From Marsupella aquatica (Eukaryota > Marchantiophyta), in contig OZ316897.1 in NCBI GenBank assembly GCA_973895155.1, forward strand, positions 17,980,001-18,044,000: DNA of 64,000 nucleotides, read 5' to 3'. The notes below the pieces were generated by a model, which saw only the letters and a list, made by a program, of their open reading frames with translations, searched no databases and had not been told where the DNA came from. Position numbers and translations under genes: made by a program. Positions 24,751 through 35,900 of the stretch are shown one piece after another (the stretch's first letter is position 1; the number at the start of each line of letters is the position of its first letter).

Positions 24751-26234
24751 AGAAACACAGCCGTCAGATTACATTCCACATTTTCTGTGACCATTGATGG
24801 AGTAAATGGGCCGGCCCTCTTTGCACTGTGCAAAGCACTGGCATTGGGCTCGTATGCTCATAACAATCTGGAATGTGCAAAAATGTACAATTAGACACCC
24901 GCGGGAGGGTCGTGCGAGAGAAGAGGGTTGAGGGTTTATTTAGTGCCTCATTTTTCTGTTTATCCCTTGTGTATGTTGGCGTTATATTTTGGTCACCCTA
25001 AATCCCACACCATATTTGAATGATGAAAGTTTTTGGCGCAACGTTATATTATAGTTTTTTATTTTTGATCCCTTCCGTTTTTTTGCCTTTATATTTTCGT
25101 GACCCTAAACTGCACGCCATATTTGAAAAGACTACCGCGCCATGTTTTGGCGCAACGTCGATTTTTAGTTCTCTACGTGAAGGAAGTCTTTACGAATACG
25201 AATTTTTGACAAATGAATGTTCATGGCGCGATGGCGCAGTGACTGGCCACGAAGTTCAAGCTTTTCGAAGCAAAGCAAGGATCGTCGGAACTGGAAAGGA
25301 GAGTACTCTGCAGGTTTGGGTGTCGTCGGGAATTGTCGTCGGGAAGAGCTCCTGCTGCTGCTCCATAATTTTCACCTTCATCTTCAATTTGAGGTCGTCG
25401 TCTCACATCGCCGCGCGAAGAGAGAAGGATGACGAGAAAAAGGGTAGATTTGTCGGAGACACGTACAATCATACACGAGGCGGAGGCGGAGGAGGACGAT
25501 GAAGGTTGCTTGTACCGAATGGCCCTGCCCGCGCTTTGGAATGTGATAGATTCGTCACCGCCCAGGCTAGGGTTTCGATAAGAGTTTTTGGAATCGTGTA
25601 GAAGAGCGCAGGGTAGAGTTCCGAGAAGATTGAAGAATTGTTGATTTCGGGAGACGTGGGAGGGACGCATTTCAGTGGATGGAGTCTGTCGGCGTACTTT
25701 CAAAGCAATTTAGTTGAGCAAAAGAAGCCGCCCTGCTTGACTGTCGCTTTCCTTTTCCTGCCCACGGTGTCGGAGCTACTGTTTCGGGACAAAGAACTCG
25801 AGTAATTTTGCCAACTGTTCTGTAATGGAAATTACTTCTATTAGTCGAAGAGTGCAGGGAGCGATGATGCAGTGTCCTCCTGCCACAGTTTTTTCACCTC
25901 GTGCAATGTGGGTTTTATTTGCTTGCTCTTCTTCTTCTTGCCTGTCAATCTCTTTTTCTCTCCATTTTGTAGTGCTACGGTTTGTGTCTTCGTCTTTGGA
26001 AAATCTGCAGCGAGGTCTTACCAGATAGCGTGACACATGATTAGCTCCATGGGTTTCTCTTTGCTGGAGGTTTGTGAGTCCCTGCTTTCTTTTTGTGTTC
26101 TGTCCTCCCTGGAGATATCTGATTTTGCTTCTGTTCATGCTGTAGTGTTTCCTCATTGCTAACCATCTGATTTTGCTCCTGTTCTTGTTGCAGTGTTTCC
26201 TCATCTGTAACCCGTCCAAGTGTACTGCATCTAG
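24751..26234. other. Upstream region of the Crinkler-like gene
   Basis: No recognised gene. It probably holds the promoter, 5' exon(s) and an intron of the gene starting at 26235. A 48-bp tandem duplication (ATCTGATTTTGCT...) starts at 26117 and 26165. Each copy contains an acceptor-like site (CTGTAG / TTGCAG) before GTGTTTCCTCAT, giving possible alternative 3' splice sites. Confidence 0.4.
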
Positions 26235-27163
26235 TGGCGGAGCTTCCAGAGAAGGCTAGACTTTGGGTTCGGTTTCAAAATAGTGAGCCAGTCGTAATAG
26301 ATCCAGGGCAATCTCGAATTGTGTCAGAATTCCTCAAGATTGTCAAGAAGGAGTTGTCTCCGACCACAGATCCTTATGGTGTTTCGGATCTGATTATGAT
26401 CAAGCCTGATGGTGACAGAGTTCTTGCAAGCGATGATATTGACTCATTGCTAAGCATTGTTTCTTACGATGCACCTCTGTCGCTTGCACCAGTACAGAAA
26501 ACGATATACATCCGAGATGTTGGTGATGAATTGCAGCCTTTGCAGAGTTTTACAGAGGCTACAGTTGAGTGTGATGCAGATATACAACAAATTTTGGAGC
26601 AAAAGGGCTCTGCCCTCATCAATGTCACTGAACCGATGAAAAGAGTAACAAAAGTCAAGCAGCTTGTAGATGGTGGTAAGTATTACATTTACTCACGATA
26701 TGAACAATCAATGCTTGATGAGGTCCGTTGGCAGCAACGGGAGGACCAGGCAATGGAGGTAGAGGTTGCACGTGCCCTAAAGGGATTTCTGTTGCAGGAA
26801 CTTGGAGAGTCAGTGGTGTCCCTGCCAACTGACCTGGAACTTCCAGGTGGCATTGTTGCACAGGAGTGGGAGGCAATTTTCAGAGTTGGAGACACTATCT
26901 ATTTGTGTGAAGCAAAGCACGTCATGAGTTTTGAAAAATTGAAGGTGTTTCCCCAACGTATTGAGAAATTCCGTGAACTACTGCCTTTTTTACCTGCTGA
27001 CTACTCTAAAGGAGTGAACCGAGTAGTGGGTGTGGCATGTGGGACGTGGTTTCCACCTCCTGTCCAAGAGGAGGCTAAGCGCTTGGGGCTGATATGTGTA
27101 TACCCTTCCGGTATGCGATATTCGGTAGATGATGAGCCTCTCTCTGACTTTATTATTCTGTGA
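26235..27163 (+). CDS. Crinkler-like protein: Ub-like header + REase-fold nuclease
   Basis: About 309 codons, open to a TGA at 27163. The frame has no ATG at its left edge. A CTAG acceptor ends at 26234 and the exon starts TG GCG GAG, so an upstream exon ending in A would complete a split ATG. Residues 1-85 resemble the ubiquitin-like header of CRN/Crinkler effectors (LIMIKPDGDRVLASDDIDSLL, then APL). After a linker and a charged helix (about 165-195), residues 205-290 look like a PD-(D/E)XK nuclease core: hydrophobic strand with acidic residues (EWEAIFRVGD), then YLCEAKHV with the diagnostic E-x-K (E226, K228), and a later VVGVACG strand. Header plus REase-type domain is a known CR-family architecture in oomycetes, fungi and some other eukaryotes. 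Host role unknown: nuclease, immunity or mobile-element origin are all possible. Confidence 0.65.
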
Positions 27164-27804
27164 CTAGCTGATTTCATAGAGAAGAAAGTGAGAATGCAGT
27201 CAAAGCTGTGATCAAATATGAGTTCTAGGATTGATGGAGAGATGAGGATAGAGGTCCTGAAATAGATTTCAAACACTGTTGCTAAGGTGTTTTTGTGAAC
27301 ATTATGCAAGTTTCAGGATCTCCAATTTTGCTTAGGATATGGAGTTTTATTTTAGGACACGTGTTCTGTTGTGTGATGTCCCATAGAGACTTCCAAGATC
27401 TCATTTCTTTCACGGGAAGATGGATAGTTTTGTGCTGGTCATTCAATGACAAGAGCTCGCTGGGATTTTGCAAAATGTTGTGTCTGCTGTTAAAAGCAAT
27501 CAGAAAATGGTGCCCATTTAGGCATGAAGAACAAGAAGACTCTCCTTTGGGGTGATCGGGCACTGTTGACAAGTAAAATTCAAGTAATGGGCAAACGCTG
27601 AAGGGGATTGACTCAATTTCAGAAAGCTCCTAGTGTCCTCGACTTCCTTCAACTGAACACTTGAAAAACCAGAACGATTCTCATTGCAATTTAAGAATCC
27701 AAAACCTCCTTCAAGTGCAAAAATGGAAGAAAAAAAATGGATGCAGTTTCACACTTAATCGAATCGACCATAGTGAATGAATGAAACAAAGAATTTGTAA
27801 CGTT

Positions 27805-27922
27805 GCAGTTTGACAGTCAGCCTCACAAGACACAATTCCTGCTCCAGTACTCAACACTTGAAAGCAGTTTGACAGTCAGCCTCACAAGACACAATTCCTG
27901 CTCCAGTACTCAACACTTGAAA
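27805..27922. repeat. 59-bp tandem duplication
   Basis: Two essentially identical copies beginning GCAGTTTGACAGTCAGCC at 27805 and 27864. Near-identity indicates a recent duplication. Confidence 0.9.
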
Positions 27923-28339
27923 CGAGACACAGAACGCAACCTATGTCCGGACTCTTAATTCGAAACTTACATTATATAGGACACAGTAGCACACAGAAGA
28001 AATCCTATAAAGGGTATGTAATGCTTACATAGACACAGAAAAATGATCTACAAGGCCACAATGAATTCAAGGTGCAGTTAACTCCAGAATTCAACATACA
28101 AGCATTCCGAAGAGCACCATCCGAGCTGACCAACAAAGTCTGGACCATTTTGGAAATTAATGATAGGGAAGAGGAGATGGAAGTTGGGGGGAGGGGGGGT
28201 CGGTGTACCATAGTAACAGGGCATTTCCAAGGCATAGACGTAAGCAAAAGTTACAGGACACTGACTGGGCCCATAACACACATTACAGGCAGACCTTATT
28301 ATGGGCCATCACTAACCTCACTTATGTGCAACACTTACT

Positions 28340-28490
28340 GACCGCCAAAATAGCCGGTACGCTGCATGGACCCGCCCCTTTAAGCCTGTACCTCTCGGCA
28401 GGACCCAAAATCCTACCGGTAAATGCTCTTCCTTGGAAGGGTCTATTTGCCGGGCAAGTCCAAACCGGGCCCCTCAGGTTGGTATGGGAA
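28340..28490. repeat. Fragment of GC-rich foldback family
   Basis: Ends TTTGCCGGGCAAGTCCAAACCGGGCCC, which matches the outer end of copy 1 at 18290-18310 (CTCAAACCGGGCC). Short GC-rich words and an ACCGGTA motif precede it. It lacks the long minisatellite arms. Confidence 0.45.
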
Positions 28491-29973
28491 AAGTCACTCT
28501 ATCCTTATTTATGGTGAAGCCCCCCTAATTAGTGGCACCCAAGGGAGGAGGGAGGGAGCTAGTAGGTGACTTCATGTATGACTTGAGCATAACCCGGTCA
28601 AGTTTGAGGAGGGGCAAGCATTGTACTATACCTCAAAGGACAAGGCCCACAGCAAAGTTACTTTTAGGAGGTTACCATATGCACTAAAGAGAACTGCACT
28701 ACAGAGACCTGTCACCTCCAAGGGCAAGGCCCACAGCCAAGTTACTTTTAGGAGGTTAGAATCTGCTGCTAGTTTTAGGGTTCGGTGACTCCTTATAGTG
28801 ATCTCCGTTTAAGGTTCCGTGTGTTCTGCTCCAACTTGTATGCTGGGATTAGTCATATACTTGAAAGTAATGCCACGACAGCACTGTACGTTTAGCTTTG
28901 GGCGTCATCGTTCCCTTGAGTTTCTTGGACGCTGGCAGTGAGAAGATCGCGAGTCCTACACCCGGACGAATATGGTTGCTTGAACAAGGGTGCCAAGCGC
29001 GATGAGTATTGGTACATTGAAGCCCCTGTTGTGCTTTGACCTGGCAGAGTGTCCTGATGCTGAAAATGATTCATACTTTCGGCTTAGTTGGGTACATGTG
29101 TTTAGTTGCGATCTGGAAGAATGTACTCATTTCAAAATTGTTGTCTGGTTTGTATATCCATCAATCCACCCCGACTTTTCCCATTTCTCACATTTTTTCC
29201 CATCGATATGGCAGTCGTGACGGGATTTTTTCATGCACCAGTTTGATCGCCGTTGATGAGTCGAGATCTCGCACTTCAGTTTTATCACTTCTCTGTTGTT
29301 TCGTGGCTGCAGTGGACTTAGTGTATGGCATTGTGGCCAGTGCCAGCTGACTTGGTTGAACGTTTTCCAGGTCAATTTACCGTTGACTGTCCTCTTCGAG
29401 ACTGCAGATGATCAACTCTTCTCGACGACAATGGCGACACATTCATGTACTGGTGAGATGGGTCAAGTTTACTCACATTCTCTGGTCGAAGATTCGTTCA
29501 AAGAAACTCAAGAGGGAAATTAATCCGACGGAATAAGCTGGAGCATGAAATCATACTCCAGTTAGGCATTGATAACTACAGGTCTATAATCGGTAGTAGT
29601 TTTAAGCCGCCGTGTCTGTTCTCTTGGTTGTTTCTCGCTACAATCAACACTCAATTCACGGAGTGCTGGTGATCAGTTTTATTCGTGCTCTGAAGCACAG
29701 CTTCTAACATTTTTGGGAAGTGTATCACTATAGCCCAAACATTTCTATGGGCATGAGGCTCTTGCATGCATGATTATCGTCATCCTTTTGCCAACATGAT
29801 GTAATCAGTATCCTATGCTAGAGATCAGGTAACATCTGCTTTCAGACAGGCACTAGAAACAATGGGGCAAATTCTCGGTGTAGCCATGCCGTCCAAGGGC
29901 ACCTTAGACAGACAGGTCCAGAATATCCTGCTATTCATCTAAAACAAAGCCTGTACTTGTGACCTGCAAAAAA

Positions 29974-32900
29974 TCAATTCAAGGATGCGATGCTCTCAAT
30001 TGTGGCAGTGTCATTCTGCTTCACAACAACATCCACAAGATCGAACGCATCGGCCACATCACCATGCGTTTGTGATACAAGCAAGATGGTGCCCTGCTGC
30101 AACCCTTTCAAGACTTCCACCACCCTTGCTTTTCCTTCACCGTCCAGGTGCTGCAAAAGTCGAGAAAATTAAATTTTAGGTCTCCTGACCAAATGCAGTG
30201 AAGTTTCACTTCCTCAAATGTCACAACGTTTTCCAACCTACAGTAGACCGCTGTCGTTATAAAGAGGATCTATGTTGTGCATGACATGAGATCAATATTT
30301 CTCTCTCGCCATTCCATCCTATCTACTCTAGAAATTGTCTCCCATGGAACCTTTTCTCTCCAAAGTTCTTGCAACACAAACGACGAGCCGGAGAACAGGA
30401 GCTCATGATGGCAGCACAAATAAAAACCTGTAAAACTTCGTCCAGCACCAGTAGATCACAATGAAGACCACTTTTCTGCGCGGCAAATTCAGCAAAACCC
30501 AACGCAAGGGCTAGAGCCTGATTGAAAAACAATTAAACAGATTGGAAACAACCTTTCAGTGGTTGGCTGAGTCAAATAATATGAAATCTATCTCTGCATA
30601 ATGAAATTTGTAAGAGGTCGTCCACACGCATTCATTAGTCTAGGAACAAGAAGTCACTCCAATTATATCCTGCCATTGTCGGCGATAGCAGCTGATTCAC
30701 CAAAAAAGAATTATGAACCTGGCGGCGCCGCTCTCCACCACTCAATTGACGAAGGCTTCGTTGCTCGGTAACCCCATTTGAGAGTTGCACCAAAGCAACT
30801 CTGTCAATTGTTTCAACCGAGGCCTTGGACCTTTTCAGCTCCTTGGTAGGTCGGAGAAGTAGCCCCAGGGTTCCTCCTGAAAGAACTTGCAAAAACCTTG
30901 CAGTTCTTTCCTGAAGTTCTGTCAAAGCAGCTTCCAGGACGTAGCTCTGAGGAAAACGTAACAAATTTCATTCAACTCTGGAGCGGTTTGAATTAAAATT
31001 TGAGTACAAAGCTACGTACCCAAAAACACAAAAACAAAAAACAGGCAAACAAACTATCAACAAGGGAAGCTGCCGAAAGATTTAGCAACAATGACCATAA
31101 GATATATGAAGTACAGACTGGGCTAATAGAGCATAGAACATCTATACTCGAGGACAGACTGACAGAGGATCTTCACTCACTTGTACACCGGTGTGGCCAA
31201 ATGCGGCATCAAGCTCTTTAAGGTTTCCAAACTGGACCTGGGCATCATCAAAGAGAACTCTTTTCTGTTCTGAATTATCTTGCAAAGTCAGAAGGACACT
31301 CTTCAAAGCTTCACATTCGGCTGCAAACGGATTAGTGCTGTTCAACAGCCCCCTGTAGACTTGGTCTAATTGGTCAAATTTGGATTGCATCATCCTCGCT
31401 ACTTTAACCTCAGCTTGAAGTGCATAACATTTCCTAAGGATTTCCTGGTCTTTGCCTCCGTCAATTGATTCCCGTCTAGCATTTAAGCTGTCTTCAATGT
31501 CATCATTGGTTTGGTCCAGTACCCGCCGGATGTTAATGTCTCCTCCTACATGGTGACGCACTTCCGTCTCGAGAAATTGTCCAGTTGGGCTTAATGTTGA
31601 CTGAGCAGTTGTCAAGCACTTCCGTATGAGGTTCACCTGGTTGACAGAGACCGCTTTCAATTCAATTCAACTAAATTCACTTGATTCCATGCAATTCAAG
31701 CATCAAGCTCTAGGGAAACTGCAATGATCAAATCAAGGCAGTTTCTTTGATCGATTTTACACCATACATTCCACACGAGCTCAGTAATCTAAGAATCAAG
31801 ATGCAAATCCGCTTCCAAGTTCACAAAGATAGCAATCAGGAAGTGCCACAGCAAGTACTTTTTCCTGCAGTCCGATTGACTTCTTTTTACGCTCCATAAT
31901 GTTTTCTGCATTCCTTCGAGACTGTTCAGATATTGTTTCTGTGATGACCTGAAGCTCTTTCCTTGTCCTGTTTGTATCCTACTCAAAGCAAATCCTACAG
32001 TTAGCAAAAATTCCCTTCCTGAACACCAGCCCCTCCCACAACCACCCAACCAACCACATAGAAACAAAAACAAAATAAGAAGAAAGACAGGGAATGTCGC
32101 TCTTCATAAAAGCGTGATGAGATACCCATAAAATCTTACATCGAGGACCGCCTTGTAAACTCGTTCAGAAGCAATTAACTCTTCTTCGAGATGAACCAAA
32201 CTCTGTGAAAAATGCTTCAAGTCAATAGGTTGTAAACATTTGTCACATGTTTCTTGCCCAGACACATTCATATTATAGTCATTAACTGCTGTTCGCCTCT
32301 GCCTCATAATTCCCTCCACATTTCGAAGCTGCACAACGTAAACGACAAATCACCTCCTCAACAGTAAGCTCCCTCACAATTTACAATCAAGTCAAAAAAT
32401 TGTAAGTTCTGTCTGAGAAAACTCATAGGTTTTACTGTCCCTTGTAGAATCGCCAGCTTCAGCATATTTGAACAGTTGCTGACTGCTCCTAGGAAAATTA
32501 TCTGCCTTGATGGACAACGTGACACTGCACAGCTTGCAAGTTTTGGTACTATAAGATATGTAGTAATCCAAATTCAGTATGCGGCCATTCGTAAAAGCGC
32601 AAACCTCAACAACGACCACTGCACATTTTGTCATAAGACTTTCCCGTCTCTTCTCCTGTAGCTTTGCTGTCTCGTCCAAACTTCCTAATCCTTGCCAAGT
32701 TTCCATCTCAGCAAAAAGTTTCTGCTCCGATTCAACGGCCAAAGCCTCCAGCCCAAGAACAATTTTATGGACGTTTTTGAATTCAGATATACACCGTGCC
32801 ACTGTTGCGGCCAGTTCATCATCAGTTGCATCTTTCTGGACAGCAACTTGTGCACAACGTACATCACTGACACCACCCAGGCCTCAAATTATTCTCACTG

Positions 32901-35900
32901 ACCTACCATTGTGAAATGTGAAATCATGATAAGCAACCCATCTTTCTAACGAAGACATACTACTCTCAGGAAGGGGGATACTAGACAGACTCGGCAGGCT
33001 TGTGAGAACCACGGGATACAGGACCCCAAGTAACTTATTGCTGCAGTACTTACTGGGATTTTTTCCACTCTTGAATCCGCTCTGAAGACTCCTCCACCTG
33101 AAGCCATATCCCTATAAAAGTGAGAGCTGAGCTTAAATATGGATAGAGCATTGTACAAATGGCGAGAGACTCCCGTCGAGAGCATTAGTGATCTCTCGGA
33201 GAAATGCCATTCACCGAGTGTCCTGCAAAATGAAACTAAAGTTCGAATTGCACTGACATCGGGTCCTTGAACAGATTTAGACAAGTTGCCGCTACGTTCA
33301 TAGCTACAAACCTCAAAGAAAACTTCAAACTCCGAAATATCTGCAAGAAATACTTTCCGACAAACCTTTCTTGAAATTTGCTCTTGCTGTTGTTGAAGCT
33401 GCGTAAGAGCACCTTCCAATGAGTCAACTTCCGTTTGTTTGCTTCGAAGATCTTGTAAGCTTTGCTTTTTAGCAGCAATCCAGATATCCATGGTAATAAC
33501 CCTGCCCAGCTCATCCTGTACAATTGTGAGCTCTTTAGTTTCCGACGTCAACTATTGTATAAAAAAACAGGTACTCAAAGAAATTATACTATTCAGGTCC
33601 ACCAAATAGTATCCTACTACCTGAGTGACCTATCTTCCAGGGTGCGTTCGAGAGATTTAAACTCGGAGGATTAAACATTCCAGAAAACGGTACAGCCAAA
33701 TAGACGAGAATATAAGTAAAAGGCCAAAGAGACGAGAATGGTATCCATTACATTAAATCAAGATGTAGTACAAAAGACAATAAAATCACCTTTTCTCACC
33801 TTGAAATCTTTGTCAGATGCTTCAAGAAGGCCTCCAATTCCATACTGACCATGGAATGCAATCCTCTGAAGCATTGACGTGTCCCTGCAGAGAAGTATGT
33901 GAGGGCCATAGTGAGTTGAATCTCATGCTAAAACCAGAAACACTTCAACCTAAAATTGACCTAATAAATTATGACCAACCTAATATAGACTAAGGGAGGT
34001 AGAAAAGACATACATTAGTTCATCAATCTTTGCCTGAGTTAGCTTCATGTCTTGGCCAGTACAATCCTCCCCATCTACAATCAACTTCAAAGATGATTTT
34101 CTGCAGAGCAGCAAAGCAATCACACGAGAGCATTAGTAACGATTTGCACATCCTCACGAGAGTTTGAATGGAAAAGACGATAAAGAGGATCGCCTTGTCA
34201 AACCCCACAATATTTTTAAAAATATTGCATATTGCTATCAAGATGGACTCTGAAATCCGCCATCCCTGCTATATCCATGCTCGCATTGCATCTAGAAGAG
34301 TATAGTGCTACCTGCCTGCAGTCCGTTCCACAGTGAATGGTCGTCCATTCACTGTGCCTTCCACACGCACACGTGCACTTTTTGCTTTCTCGTGGATCAC
34401 ATCGGAGGTCAACAGGCCCCTCATAGAATCTGGCCTTGGATCTGTGGACCCTGTTTAGAATCGCTCAAAAGATTAAGCTGTATGACAATTAAAAGAGCAT
34501 AGAGTTCGCAAAATTGCTTACGGGTCCCTCACCTAGAATCCACAGGATAACCAGCTTGTGATTAAAGTTCAAACATCCTGCCAAGATTTATTTTCTCTCT
34601 GAGATTAACTCATTGCAACTACCACCTGTCATGCTTGGTGACGAGAGTACATACTTAAGATTTCTCATCATAAATAAATCTAAAGCCCTTGCAATTCAAT
34701 CATCAGGCTAAGACTGTTTCTGAAGTGTCATCGTGCTTCGCAAGCATTTGTCTAATTCCTGAAGTATTCACGGAAAGACAGAAGACGGCAGCTACAACCC
34801 ATAGCCATGGCAATCAGAAATCCTTGTACCTGAAAGTGCCCAAAGTGGAGCCATCACTAGTGTTGATTTGCCTGCACCATTGCTATCAGCTCCAGCTGAA
34901 TCCATATTTCTCCCACACACTACCCGAATTCCCCTTTGCTCCAAAGGATAAACTACAGGCTCAAGGTAGGGACCAAAACCCTGAATCTCCACTTGCTGTA
35001 GGACCAGATTAACTACATCAGAGATATCTCATGGTCAGATGTTTAATCAAGAGATTGAAGCAGATAGAGTGCACAAGCAAATGCTATTCGAGAAAAACTC
35101 AAAGTTGAATGTACAGAAAAATCCATTAATCAACGTCTACAGCAAGCTATGGCACAATGTTGTGGAAATTGTAGAATTAGCACCTTGGGGCCTCTGAATG
35201 AGTTTAGCTGGAAGGTCCATGGTACGCAACATCTCTATTCCTTTTTGCCTCGCTCCAGAGCTCATCTCTACCCGCTCAGCATATATATTGAATAGCCCGA
35301 ATGCGTCCTGCAAAGATATCCACTATATACAATCAGAAGATGGATAGAGGATATTCGAGAGATAGACAGAAAGCACGAAAGCAAAAAAAATGCACCATAA
35401 GCACTGCACTGTCTCAAGCCCTCGGAACTACAATTCCAAGGACGTCCTCGGAACTACAAAATCTCAAACCGTCTGCCAGCAAATGTATTCCTCAGATCAT
35501 CAGAAATTCTAACGACCAAGAGCAATGATGCCTCAAAGTCTTGGAAGGTTAATTCTGGCTAAGAAAGTGAGACTACGCAGGCCTGCAGACGACAAAACGA
35601 TAAAAACTGTACTTACCAGGTTTTCGGCCTCTTCAATTCGAGGCTTAGATGTAAGAGTTGGGAAAACCAAATCAATTTCAACACCCCTCGTTCGAAGCCT
35701 CTCCTGATACAGCCCAAAGGTGGATAACAGTAACAAAGAATGTTAGAATGAGTTTTAGGAGTCCAAATGTAAGCGAGTGAAAATTTTGTTTGTCTACGAG
35801 CTATTTAATCGTTACATGGATAGAAAGCGGATGATCACATTTGTCGACTTGCACCCAGCTCTTACCCATCCCAAGCTAGTACAACAAGTAGGTCAAGTGC

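Larger units (their letters stand above)
27164..29973. other. Region without a recognisable gene
   Basis: Contains the 3' flank of the Crinkler-like gene, the 59-bp duplication at 27805, a fragment of the GC-rich family at 28340 and a dispersed duplication of AAGTTACTTTTAGGAGGTTA (about 28658 and 28739). Open frames of 60-104 codons (for example 29036-29350) match nothing I know. Confidence 0.45.

Noticed and set aside
25020-25703. Opposed 160-codon open frames upstream of the Crinkler-like gene
   Set aside because: They overlap on both strands, neither resembles a protein family, and they end in simple GGA/TCC repeats. Probably untranslated or promoter sequence.
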